Origin: CAZCDS01 sp964497585
GTDB taxonomy: Bacteria; Desulfobacterota; Desulfomonilia; Desulfomonilales; Desulfomonilaceae
DNA: 24,514 nt
Direction of reading: 5' to 3'
NCBI GenBank assembly: GCA_964497585.1
Contig: CAZCDS010000087.1
Coordinates: forward strand, 1-24,514
Shown: in pieces, positions 15,561-23,371 of the stretch
Layout: the number at the start of each line of letters is the position of its first letter
How positions within the stretch are numbered: the first letter of the stretch is position 1
Program-made: the position numbers and the translations under genes
Notes under the pieces: generated by a model
What the model saw: the letters and a program-made list of their open reading frames with translations, nothing else
Told to the model about the DNA's origin: nothing
Database searches by the model: none

Positions 15561-16877
15561 TCAGAAGAGTGGCGGCAACTTTGGCCACGGCTCACCGAAC
15601 CAGTAGATTTTCCAGAACGGTCCGCGGAGGTAGGCGGCCAAGATGATGAGGGCAACTACCGTTATGACGCCAACAGTGAAGAGTGCGTTCTGAAGCCAAC
15701 GGGAGCGATGAAACCATACTCCGATGGCAGCATCAGGGCTTCTGTCCACAAAAGGCCAGACGGCGAGCAGGACAAGCACCACCGTGGGTATGAGTATTCC
15801 ACCCACAAAGCCGCCATTGATAACAGTGTCCCCGATCCTCACCGTCGTATCGGCAATTAGCTCCTGCAACCAGAGAAAATACCAGGGTGCCTTTGCCGGG
15901 TTCGGTGGAGACAACGGGTTGGCCGGCGCCTCGAGAGGGCCTTTGATCAGAAGGGCCAGACCCAGGACGACCACATAGGTGAGAATAATCGCGATGAGTA
16001 ACCGAGAGAGAAGCTCGGGATTGGAACGAGTCAAGACCGAGTCCGGCAGCGTACTGCTCTTCACCGACAGGCTCGTGCCCTCCTTGACGCCGAGAAGGCT
16101 GTATGTCTTGGTCGGGCTTGGTCTGATCTCAGCACCCTCCTGCTCATGGATGAGCGACAGCCTGTCAGTAACGGCCAGGCCGCCGTCCCTTCTGATTCGC
16201 CACATGTGATAACCGCCTACCATTACAAGAATGAGGGGAAGAGCGACGCAATGCAGAATGTAGAATCTTATCAGCGTGTTTTGGCCAATCTCGGTACCCC
16301 CTATGAGGACCTGTTTCATCTGCGCTCCAACAAACGGCGCGCTTTTCGCCACATTGGCCCCGATCACCACCGCCCAGTAGGCCAACTGATCCCAGGGGAG
16401 CAGGTATCCCGTATAGGAGAGAGCAAGCGTGAGCACAAACAAAGTGAGGCCGATGAGCCAGTTGACCTCTCTTCTTCCTCCCAGGCTTGCGGCGCTCTTA
16501 TACGCTTTCGTGTACCAAACCCGCACCAGATGGATAAAGGCCATGGCGACCATGCCGTGCGCGGCCCATCGGTGCATTGCGCGGATAATTGACCCATAAC
16601 TTACCACAAATTCTATGTCTTTCATGCTCTGGTAGGCACGCTCTACAGAGGGGACGTACACGAACATGAGGATGACGCCCGTAACGGAGAGGATGACAAA
16701 GAGCACCCACGTTATGGAACCCAACCAGAAGGTCGTGCCAAGGCTCACGCCCTTCTTTGTGACATATGCGGGGAACACATGGAGCAGAAAGTTCCTTACG
16801 ACGGAATCCGACGCCTCCCTCGGGGATTGAGGAGAATAGGACCAGAAAAGCCGGCGGGCTCTCTGTTGCGCTTGCAT
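15561..16877 (-). CDS. Cytochrome b with fused subunit-IV region (quinol oxidase of bc-like complex)
   Basis: A 438-residue polytopic protein. Helix B carries His102 and His116 (13 residues apart) and helix D His209 and His224 (14 apart), the b6-type spacing for two b haems. The C-terminal third is the subunit-IV equivalent and has KAPWYFLWLQE (Qo-site 'P-WY' motif, residues 329-339), where A replaces the Glu of the common PEWY. This is a single-chain cytochrome b that oxidises quinol together with the Rieske protein at 16880. The ATG at 16877 has GGAGGG at good distance and lies two bases after the Rieske stop; an in-frame upstream start overlaps Rieske and is not needed. PWY variants are known in anaerobic lineages that use menaquinone, which fits but does not prove a low-potential quinone. 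Confidence 0.94.
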   Translation of the reverse strand: MQAQQRARRLFWSYSPQSPREASDSVVRNFLLHVFPAYVTKKGVSLGTTFWLGSITWVLFVILSVTGVILMFVYVPSVERAYQSMKDIEFVVSYGSIIRAMHRWAAHGMVAMAFIHLVRVWYTKAYKSAASLGGRREVNWLIGLTLFVLTLALSYTGYLLPWDQLAYWAVVIGANVAKSAPFVGAQMKQVLIGGTEIGQNTLIRFYILHCVALPLILVMVGGYHMWRIRRDGGLAVTDRLSLIHEQEGAEIRPSPTKTYSLLGVKEGTSLSVKSSTLPDSVLTRSNPELLSRLLIAIILTYVVVLGLALLIKGPLEAPANPLSPPNPAKAPWYFLWLQELIADTTVRIGDTVINGGFVGGILIPTVVLVLLAVWPFVDRSPDAAIGVWFHRSRWLQNALFTVGVITVVALIILAAYLRGPFWKIYWFGEPWPKLPPLF

Positions 16878-16879
16878 AC

Positions 16880-17428
16880 TCACGCCCTCCTCGTCTCTCC
16901 CAGGCAATAGTCCCATACGAGCAGGCTCTTTTCCTTCTCAACAACCCGCGCCGTGTCCACAATCAGTTGCCCGTCGTCGGGAGCGATAGAAAGCGCCAGC
17001 CACGGGAGTGGCTCAGGAGCAGGACCTTTAACAACGTCTCCGTCTATGGTGAACTGGCTTCCATGACACGCGCAGGCAAAACCTACCGCGGATTTCTTCT
17101 TGTCCGAGGCGCCGATTTGTCCGCCACCCACATGTTGGACAATGCAGCCAAGATGCGTGCATATGGCGGAAATCGCATAAAACTGGATCTTTCCGCCCTT
17201 CCCCTTCTTAAATACAAAAGCTCGCGCGTCCTTGAAGAATGTCACGCCGTCCGGGATTCCTTTGGGGGATCCAACCTTGACCTTCTTTGATGGTTCGTAG
17301 AGGACGTTAGGCTCCAAGGAGCGGACAGCAGCCCAGACACTGCCGCCAAACGCGAGCGCTCCGATCCACAGGGCTAATCGGCCAAAAAAGGACCGCCTCG
17401 TGGGCTCCTGTAATTCCGTGTTGGTCAA
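16880..17428 (-). CDS. Rieske iron-sulfur protein, Tat-exported
   Basis: A 182-residue protein with a twin-arginine-type N-terminus (TRRSFFGRLALW, 10-21) that stays as a membrane anchor, and a C-terminal [2Fe-2S] domain. The two cluster motifs are CTHLGC (90-95) and CACHGSQF (119-126). It accepts electrons from quinol at the Qo site of the cytochrome b encoded next. The start is a TTG at 17428 with GGGAGGAAGG upstream; it overlaps the stop of the FAD gene as TTGA. The annotated-looking longer frame to 17533 lies within the FAD gene and would put 35 residues before the Tat motif. A 14-residue insertion (GGGQIGASDKKKSA) between the two motifs is longer than in mitochondrial-type Rieske proteins but is usual in b6-like ones. 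Confidence 0.94.
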   Translation of the reverse strand: MTNTELQEPTRRSFFGRLALWIGALAFGGSVWAAVRSLEPNVLYEPSKKVKVGSPKGIPDGVTFFKDARAFVFKKGKGGKIQFYAISAICTHLGCIVQHVGGGQIGASDKKKSAVGFACACHGSQFTIDGDVVKGPAPEPLPWLALSIAPDDGQLIVDTARVVEKEKSLLVWDYCLGETRRA

Positions 17429-19287
17429 TGTCCTTCCTCCCTGAGACAGAGAATCTGTTCCTCGACCTGAAAGCGCTCGAGTGTCATGGCATGTGTCGGG
17501 CAGACATTCGCGCACAGTCCACACCTGATGCACAGGTCATCGTCCTTGATGAGAGCCGTCTTTCCGCCTGCGGGCAGTTCCGCGAGGTATTTTCGCGTCG
17601 GCTCATGATCTGATTGGAGAAAGAGCGCGTCCACGAAGGTGAGACAACGGGTGGGGCAGATGCCGGTGCACCGTGCGCAGAGGATGCAGAGCCCAGGATC
17701 GTAGATGGTGTGTATGTAACAATCAAGGCATCGCAGAGCCTGATTTCTGGCGACATCTTCCTCATACACCTTCTCAACTTCCGTAGCGCCCACCCGGCGC
17801 TTGGCCGATTCCAGAGGCGGAATCCGTCTTCCGATCCTGTCGTAATGGGGATCCCGTCGAAACGTTTCCGGATTGAGTTCCTCCACAGTGATATCAGTGC
17901 ATTCTCGCAAAGAGACGCCTCTAAGGTACTGATCGATGGAATATGCTGCACGCTTGCCGTTCGCCACTGCCTCTATGATTATCCGGGGACCAAAGGCCAC
18001 GTCCCCTCCAGCAAAGACTCCGAGGGCACTGGTGGCAAGGCTGTTCTCGTCCACCTTTATGGTCCCTTGAGGGGTTAGCTCTATTTCGTCCTCCTCTCGA
18101 AGGAACGACAGTTCCGGCGACTGACCGATCGCCAGGATCACCGAATCAGCTTCCAGGACTGATTCGGTACCCGATTTGAATGAGGGGGAGAATCTTCCCT
18201 CTTCGTCGAAAAGCTGGTCCACTTGGAGAAACTCCACGCCGGCTACCTTGCCATCTTCCACCAAAATTCGTTTCGGGCCGACTGATGTCTTGAGTGCTAT
18301 GCCTTCCCTGACTGCTTCCTCCAGTTCCTCCTTCCCCTGATGAGTGCGGGATGCCGGGAGTGCTCTTTCGGATTCCAGGCTTGCCATGGTAACTATCTTG
18401 GCTCCGGCCCGCAGTGCGGATCGGGCGGCATCCAGGCCCGCATATCCGTCTTCCGAGACCGGCACGAGACCTTCGGACTCACTCTGAATCGGTCTCAGGG
18501 CCGTTCGAGCCGCATCCACGGCCACACTGCCGCCTCCTATCACGACCACCCGCTCGCCCAGGTCAACTCGATATCCCCGGTTCACGTTGAGGAGGTAGTC
18601 AATCGCCCTGAAGATCCCATCCGCATCGCGGCCTTCGACGGCCAGGTCCAGGCTCCTGGTGGCGCCGCAGGCCAGGAAGAACGCCTTGTACCCTTCCTTG
18701 CGAAGTGCAGACAGGCTAACCTTTTCATTCAAGGATGTTTCCAGTCTCAGATCTAATCCCTTCTCCAACAGCGCGCACACCTCTATGTCCAGGATCGACC
18801 GAGGCAGCCGGTATTCAGGAATGTACTGCCACAGTGCTCCGCCCAACATCTCCGTGGCCTCGAACAGGGTCACAGGATATCCCCACCCGAGAAGGGTGTC
18901 CGCACAGGCGATCCCGGCAGGACCGCCGCCGACAATAGCCACTCTGTCGTCCAAGGATGCGACGATCTCGTCGGGACCTGGAGGACGGCATTCAGCGGGA
19001 AGTCCTGCCTCGTGCTTTTCGCAGACGAACCGCTTGAGAGCCCGTATCGTGACCGGTGCATCTATGGAGCCTCGACGGCAGTTGTCTTCGCACGGCGCGG
19101 CGCAGACCCGGGCGCACACCGAAGCAAGAGGATTGGGCTTCCTCGCCAGGCGATACCCTCTTTCGTCCTCGCCTGCGACGATCGCCCTGACATAGTTTCC
19201 CGCGTCCGTATGGACTGGACAGGCTTCCCGACACGGCACCCTGAGCGGATACTCTTCCACGGAATTGAGTCTAACCTCTATTTTCAA
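17425..19287 (-). CDS. FAD/NAD(P)-dependent oxidoreductase with N- and C-terminal Fe-S domains
   Basis: A protein of about 620 residues like the small subunit of glutamate synthase. An N-terminal Cys-rich domain (CREACPVH, then CARVCAAPCEDNC) is followed by the FAD site VAIVGGGPAGIACA, the NAD(P) site VVVIGGGSVAVDAA, the second FAD motif GVFAGGDV, and a C-terminal two-cluster ferredoxin (CILCARCTGICPTRC and CIRCGLCANVCP). It probably moves electrons between NAD(P)H and ferredoxin or the quinone/bc complex; the direction is unknown. It is the first gene of the bc operon. The start is uncertain: a TTG at 19362 opens the frame, but it overlaps the sigma-54 promoter and precedes the expected RNA start near 19335. 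I chose the TTG at 19287, with a GTG at 19260 as the alternative; neither has a well-spaced ribosome site. Confidence 0.88.
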   Translation of the reverse strand: MKIEVRLNSVEEYPLRVPCREACPVHTDAGNYVRAIVAGEDERGYRLARKPNPLASVCARVCAAPCEDNCRRGSIDAPVTIRALKRFVCEKHEAGLPAECRPPGPDEIVASLDDRVAIVGGGPAGIACADTLLGWGYPVTLFEATEMLGGALWQYIPEYRLPRSILDIEVCALLEKGLDLRLETSLNEKVSLSALRKEGYKAFFLACGATRSLDLAVEGRDADGIFRAIDYLLNVNRGYRVDLGERVVVIGGGSVAVDAARTALRPIQSESEGLVPVSEDGYAGLDAARSALRAGAKIVTMASLESERALPASRTHQGKEELEEAVREGIALKTSVGPKRILVEDGKVAGVEFLQVDQLFDEEGRFSPSFKSGTESVLEADSVILAIGQSPELSFLREEDEIELTPQGTIKVDENSLATSALGVFAGGDVAFGPRIIIEAVANGKRAAYSIDQYLRGVSLRECTDITVEELNPETFRRDPHYDRIGRRIPPLESAKRRVGATEVEKVYEEDVARNQALRCLDCYIHTIYDPGLCILCARCTGICPTRCLTFVDALFLQSDHEPTRKYLAELPAGGKTALIKDDDLCIRCGLCANVCPTHAMTLERFQVEEQILCLREEGH

Positions 19288-19346
19288 GGCCCTTATCGCT
19301 TTCTTTTGGGTTTGGAGGCTACATTGAGGGATGAGTCCTAGCCTTC

Positions 19347-19361
19347 GCAAAAAACGTGCCA
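19347..19361 (-). promoter_or_regulatory. Sigma-54 (-24/-12) promoter of the bc-nos operon
   Basis: On the minus strand the sequence TGGCACGTTTTTTGC runs from 19361 to 19347. It matches the sigma-54 consensus TGGCAC-N5-TTGC at all fixed positions, with GG at 19360/19359 and GC at 19348/19347. The expected RNA start is near 19335, leaving a leader of about 48 bases to the TTG at 19287. A sigma-54 activator gene lies directly upstream on the same strand, which supports the call. Confidence 0.82.
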
Positions 19362-19540
19362 AAAAGTGCTGCCTGGAAGAATAATGAAGAAGTGGGTGGT
19401 ATCATTGGAAGAGTGGAAAGGTTACTCTTTTGATATAGTTAACGAAAAACGCCTAAGCGGGAGCGAAATCGTGTACCAAAGGAAACACCTCAAGATTCGA
19501 CGGGATTTTTCCTGCTCATAATCAGCATCATACAAAATTA

Positions 19541-19563
19541 ATCTCATGTGTGTACCTTGAGAT
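19541..19563. promoter_or_regulatory. Candidate activator-binding inverted repeat
   Basis: ATCTCA and TGAGAT flank an 11-base spacer just past the stop of the sigma-54 activator gene, about 210 bases upstream of the predicted RNA start. The spacer contains GTGTACC, which occurs again at 19471-19477 beside a weaker dyad (GTGT-N10-ACAC, 19471-19488). Distance and dyad form suit an enhancer for an NtrC-type protein. It could equally be a weak hairpin at the end of the regulator mRNA. Confidence 0.4.
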
Positions 19564-19567
19564 ACAG

Positions 19568-20980
19568 TTAGCGCAATCGCTCCCGGTCTGATGAGTCAAA
19601 TGGTATGATTCCTATACGGTTGAGCTTGTTGTACAAGGTCTTGCGCCCTATGCCTGATTGTCGAGCTACCTCCGAGACATTTCCTTGACAGACGGATAGG
19701 AGTCTCTCGAAGTATTGCCTATCAAATGCCTCAAGTAACTTCTCTCTCGCCAGAGAATAGTCGTGTAAGTTTTCTTCCAGCTCAAACTCGAAAGCGTTCG
19801 CCTCATCGCGTTGACCGATCAGGAGTTCACCAAGATCTTTCCGCGTGACAGCAGGCCCTTCCGACAACACAACGGCGCGTTCCACCACATTGCGCAGCTC
19901 CCTGATATTACCGGGCCACCGGTACTCCAGGAGCCCGTCCACAAAGGAGGAATCAAGCTCCGTGAGATCGTCTCGTCCGTGAGAACTCTTGAAAAGCTGA
20001 AAGAAGCAGTTTGCCAGCAGAGGGAGGTCGGCCGTCCGCTCTCGGAGCGGAGGCAGCGCGAGGGCCACGACGTTCAACCGATAGTAGAGTTCTTCTCGAA
20101 ATTTGCCGGTCTGGAGCTCCTCTTCAAGGTCTCGGTTGGTCGCGGCTACAACCCGCACGTCAATGAGCGTGTCTTTTCGCCCTCCAATTTGGCGGATCCT
20201 TCCCTCCTGAAGCACCCTGAAAAGCTTCGACTGAGTGGAGACATCGAGCTCACCGATCTCGTCGAGGAACACCGTCCCTCGGTTTGCAGCCTCAAAGAGC
20301 CCGTATCGGGATCTGTCAGCCCCGGTGAAAGCGCCCTTTTCATGACCAAAGAGCTCGCTTTCCAGGAGAGTGGGGGGAAGAGCGGCACAATCAACAGGTA
20401 AGAACGCATGAGACCTTCTGGGCGAAAGATCATGGACGGCCCGTGCAGCAAGTTCCTTTCCGGTTCCGGTTTCTCCCCGAATGAGGACATTCGCGTCGGT
20501 TCGGGCGACTTTTGCGAGAGTTTTCTTCAGGTCGAGCATTTGCCGGCTGGTTCCCAGTATGGAATCCAAGACTCTCGAGGGGTCACCCGCGTCCGCCCGC
20601 GTCCCGATCGGAGGTGTCGGACCCGCCAGAGCCTCATTGACGGCATGCACGAGTTGGTCGGCCTTAAACGGTGAGGCCAAGTAATTGGTTCCTCCCGCCC
20701 TGATGAACTTGACGGCACTGCTCACGCTGGCGTGAGCGGTTATCGCAATTACTGGGAGGGTCGGATCTGCGCCAAGTGCCTCTTTGAGGATCTCTAAGCC
20801 ATCCTTGCCAGGCATCCGTATGGCCGTGAGGAGGGCGGCGGGCTCACGGGTTGCGACGAGTTTGGCCAACTGAGAGCAATCTGGAACACTCTCAACCCTG
20901 TACCCTTCCCTGCCGAGTACGCGATTACAAGTCTCCACGACCTGAGCCTCCGAGTGGGCTATCAGGATGAGCCTTTTCAT
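19568..20980 (-). CDS. NtrC-family sigma-54 activator with degenerate receiver
   Basis: A 470-residue enhancer-binding protein. Residues 1-120 are a receiver fold, about 140-380 an AAA+ domain with Walker A GETGTGKE (169-176), the sigma-54 contact loop GAFTGA (216-221) and Walker B TVFLDEIGELD, and the C-terminus a Fis-type helix-turn-helix (VARQSGIGRKTLYNKLNR). The receiver has lost its chemistry: the acidic pair is His9-Ser10, the phospho-Asp before IRMPG is Ala53, and the Lys of the usual KPF is Ser103; only Thr81 stays. It cannot be phosphorylated in the normal way, so it is probably constitutive, ligand-controlled or set by abundance. The ATG at 20980 has GGAGG thirteen bases upstream, rather far. 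No histidine kinase is visible. The sigma-54 promoter 200 bases downstream is the likely target. Confidence 0.95.
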   Translation of the reverse strand: MKRLILIAHSEAQVVETCNRVLGREGYRVESVPDCSQLAKLVATREPAALLTAIRMPGKDGLEILKEALGADPTLPVIAITAHASVSSAVKFIRAGGTNYLASPFKADQLVHAVNEALAGPTPPIGTRADAGDPSRVLDSILGTSRQMLDLKKTLAKVARTDANVLIRGETGTGKELAARAVHDLSPRRSHAFLPVDCAALPPTLLESELFGHEKGAFTGADRSRYGLFEAANRGTVFLDEIGELDVSTQSKLFRVLQEGRIRQIGGRKDTLIDVRVVAATNRDLEEELQTGKFREELYYRLNVVALALPPLRERTADLPLLANCFFQLFKSSHGRDDLTELDSSFVDGLLEYRWPGNIRELRNVVERAVVLSEGPAVTRKDLGELLIGQRDEANAFEFELEENLHDYSLAREKLLEAFDRQYFERLLSVCQGNVSEVARQSGIGRKTLYNKLNRIGIIPFDSSDRERLR

Positions 20981-21200
20981 GTTCTCGAACGAGCCTCCAC
21001 TTACCGAGGGAATGATCTTCTACTGGCCATTGGCGAGGGGGCCCCACTCGTCCAGGAACTGAATGTGCCAGGCACCAGTCCGGTGCCCAGCCGCCTGGAT
21101 CCAAGGCAATCATGATCCGGAACTAGCCGCAGGCCCGCGAGACCGGATTCAACTTAGGGAGATTGCCGCCATCGCCGCCTCGCAAGGTAAAGCCTCCCCC
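20981..21200 (-). other. Intergenic region upstream of the sigma-54 activator
   Basis: This 220-base stretch holds no credible gene. It has a short inverted repeat, GGCACC-agtcc-GGTGCC (21071-21087), and a looser GGATC/GATCC pair around 21097-21118. Neither is followed by a T run on the minus strand. A promoter for the activator should lie here, but I see no convincing -35/-10 or -24/-12 pair. Confidence 0.4.
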
Positions 21201-21644
21201 TTATTGCTTCCGGTCAGCGAGCTCCAGCCTGAAACCGCCTTTTGCGTGAATGAGTCCGAGTCTCGTGTTCGTATCCTTCCAAACATGAGCTTCATACTCG
21301 TTGAGCTTCTCTCGCGCGTATTGATTGCCTTTTGTGTAAAGCTGACTCGCCTTTCGCAAGAGTTCTCCAAAGACCTTTTTCCCTAACGCTATCACTATTC
21401 GGCGGACTCGGGACCCGTCGGGGTCGAGCTCCATGCTGAGCTGATAACCGTTTCCCGTAGTAATCGCCACGAATCTGCCGCTCTTGACCACATGCCCTTT
21501 TGTTTTGGCGAGATCGCCCACTCGCATGTCTAGACTGACCGGTATGTCAATTCCCAGAGCTTCAAGGCCCCTCGGCAAGGGGGTGCCCCCGGCGAAAGCG
21601 AGTAATGGAAACAGCACAGCGGTAAGCACCGTCAAGCGTCTCAT
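21201..21644 (-). CDS. Small exported protein of unknown function
   Basis: A 147-residue protein with a short Sec leader (about 1-18, LLAFA before GG). The mature part starts PLPRGLEALGIDIP, continues with strand-like segments (GRFVAITTGNGYQLSMELD, RVRRIVIALGK) and a charged helix (FGELLRKASQLYTKGNQYAREK), and ends basic. It has no Cys and no motif I recognise. I chose the ATG at 21644, which has GGAGG upstream and begins the leader; the frame extends to 21719 without leader character. It lies on the same strand as the activator gene, 220 bases ahead of it. A link to the nos genes is not shown. Confidence 0.68.
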   Translation of the reverse strand: MRRLTVLTAVLFPLLAFAGGTPLPRGLEALGIDIPVSLDMRVGDLAKTKGHVVKSGRFVAITTGNGYQLSMELDPDGSRVRRIVIALGKKVFGELLRKASQLYTKGNQYAREKLNEYEAHVWKDTNTRLGLIHAKGGFRLELADRKQ

Positions 21645-22452
21645 CGATGATCCTCCTGCAGCATCGAGTGTCACGCGTTCCTCCCTGCCGCAAGTCATCT
21701 TACCACCAGGACCTTGCAACAGTCCACTACGTTCGAGTCAGTCCTGCGAAGAGCCGAAGAGTGACGTTGGCATCGGAGGCGAAATGGAGGACCTCTTCCG
21801 GGGCTGGATGGACACGAGGACGTGAGCGCGATGAGAAGCCCGCTTGGGCAGGCAGTGGCAAGGGGGTAGCAACACTGACCCCTCGAGGTCGTCACGGGAA
21901 TCAGGTCTTTCTCACCGTCCCCGGCCTGACCTCCGCCCCAAGAAGTAGTCCAGGTTCTGAGTTAGTGTGTGGCAGTATCTGGACCTCAAAGGAGGCCAGG
22001 ACGCACGAACCTTTGCTTAATCTTGGATGCCTCGGAGCAAATCAGCCAGTCCGCCGGCGAAAGGTCATGAAAGCACCCTTGATTCCATTAGCCCCCCGGT
22101 CAAGGCACCGACTGCTGCAACGAATCGAAAGCAATCGGCGTAAAGAGGGGGGCAGTCACCCGATAGATCCTAGTGAATTCTCGACAAAAACCGTTTCCGA
22201 CGGTTCCCGGATCTGTGCCCGCTCTCCCTCAATCAGGGTGGTTGAGGATGGGATGCTCTGGTTCTCGAATTCGAAAAAACGGCTTCTGAACAAGAGGAAT
22301 TCCCCCTTGGGTCTCGACCCTCAGTTTCGTGGGTCATCTCCTCCAAACGGGGAATTCTGGCCTCCGTCTCCGGCAGATGAACCTCTCAGTGCAGCGTCGG
22401 TGGAGGGACCGGTTTCCTTCCGTTCAAAGTCCGTGTTTTCATGTGGCGCTCT

Positions 22453-22476
22453 AACATGCCGAACGCGCGGCATGTT
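22453..22476. repeat. Perfect inverted repeat, 9-bp arms
   Basis: AACATGCCG and CGGCATGTT flank a six-base spacer (AACGCG) in the gene-poor stretch. No T run follows on either strand. It could be an operator, a recombination site or a transposon end. Confidence 0.6.
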
Positions 22477-22907
22477 GACCACTGGTGGAACAGCCAGGAA
22501 TCGCGGTTCGGACCCCAGTCCTTAACCACGGTAACCTCGTGCAGTGAGAGGGCCTATTCTCCAAATATCTGGCACTGAGCCAGACCGGAGCGACTAACCC
22601 GATGTGGCCCCGTTCAAACGCGCCGGGCTGACTCCCTCCGTATGCGCTTTTCTTCATGCCGATCTTCTCACGATATGGCTGCCGAGCATCGTTGCGGTCC
22701 TAGATGTGTACTGGACGCTCAGCCCGTCGCTGGCTTATGGGGCCAGCTCACCGAGACTATTTATAAGATATCTTTATTCTTTTGTCACCTTACTGGGAAC
22801 CTCCCAGGACTTGAGAGCTCTTACCCAGCATACCAAGCGACACACCTTTAACTCTAAGATATTTCTAGTCGTTATCACGGATCTTCAGAATTCGACACCG
22901 GACAGTT

Positions 22908-22955
22908 GTCCACGTGTCCACGTGCCTTCTTGGCAGCAGTCCGCCAAATGGCGGA
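22908..22955. repeat. Tandem GTCCACGT repeat and adjacent inverted repeat
   Basis: Two head-to-tail GTCCACGT units (22908-22923) are followed 16 bases later by the inverted repeat TCCGCC-AAAT-GGCGGA (22940-22955). Both lie 110-160 bases upstream of the MerR-like gene and may be its operator or part of a replication or transfer site. Confidence 0.4.
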
Positions 22956-23064
22956 TTGTTCGTAGCACGATCCTTCAAGTCCGTAACAATAAGCAACCTT
23001 GTGCCTTTAGTAGGGGGACATGGCTCACGGACATGGGCAAATCAACGTCCCCAGGAGGAACACG

Positions 23065-23340
23065 ATGAAGACTTTGTACAGCGCAACGGCAGCAGCTCGC
23101 CAACTGCAAATCAACCCGGCCCGATTACAGCGATGGCTGAATTACGGCCATTTCCAGCCCGAATACCGGGCTCTACTCGGTGACGTAGAGGCGCGGCTAC
23201 TCACCGAGGAAGAGATCGAACGACTGAAAGAGGTCACCGATCTCATCAACTCAGGAACGCCTGTCAGAAGGCGTTCGATCAAATCGGTGCGGAGAGCACG
23301 GAGAAATCAGACGAATAGAGCAGAAAGCGGGCGGCGGTAA
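23065..23340 (+). CDS. MerR-like helix-turn-helix protein
   Basis: A 91-residue basic protein. The N-terminus, 'YSATAAARQLQINPARLQRW', is a MerR/excisionase-type winged HTH, and 'RLLTEEEIERLKEV' is the usual second half of that domain. The C-terminus is a lysine/arginine-rich tail (RRRSIKSVRRARR). There is no effector domain, so it is more like a phage or plasmid excisionase/repressor than a metal sensor. The ATG at 23065 is chosen because AGGAGG lies seven bases upstream; a longer frame starts at 23020 without a site. It is the first plus-strand gene of the window and is followed after 31 bases by another plus-strand gene, so the two are probably one transcript. Confidence 0.75.
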   Translation: MKTLYSATAAARQLQINPARLQRWLNYGHFQPEYRALLGDVEARLLTEEEIERLKEVTDLINSGTPVRRRSIKSVRRARRNQTNRAESGRR

Positions 23341-23371
23341 GTCTCACGGCCCCGCCGTCCAAGGAGGCAAC

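Larger units (their letters stand above)
21645..23064. other. Gene-poor stretch with inverted repeats
   Basis: In 1.4 kb I find no reading frame with a ribosome site, domain or plausible composition; the longest open frame (plus strand, 21647-22525) reads as Arg/Ser/Pro-rich low-likelihood protein. Structures include AACCGT-N5-ACGGTT (22189-22205), CCTCAA-N9-TTGAGG (22227-22247), a 9-bp-stem hairpin (22453-22476), two tandem GTCCACGT copies (22908-22923) and TCCGCC-AAAT-GGCGGA (22940-22955). It may be decayed genes or part of a mobile element. Confidence 0.5.

Noticed and set aside
19288..19362. TTG at 19362 as start of the FAD/ferredoxin oxidoreductase.
   Set aside because: The codon lies one base ahead of the -24 element and upstream of the expected RNA start near 19335; it also lacks a ribosome site.
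21647..22525. A 292-residue plus-strand open frame in the gene-poor stretch.
   Set aside because: No ribosome site, no domain, Arg/Ser/Pro-rich low-complexity composition, and antisense overlap with the start of the exported protein gene; it reads as chance.
22600..23064. A 154-residue plus-strand frame (22604-23068) overlapping the MerR-like gene start.
   Set aside because: No ribosome site or domain; it runs through the tandem and inverted repeats and has no protein-like pattern.
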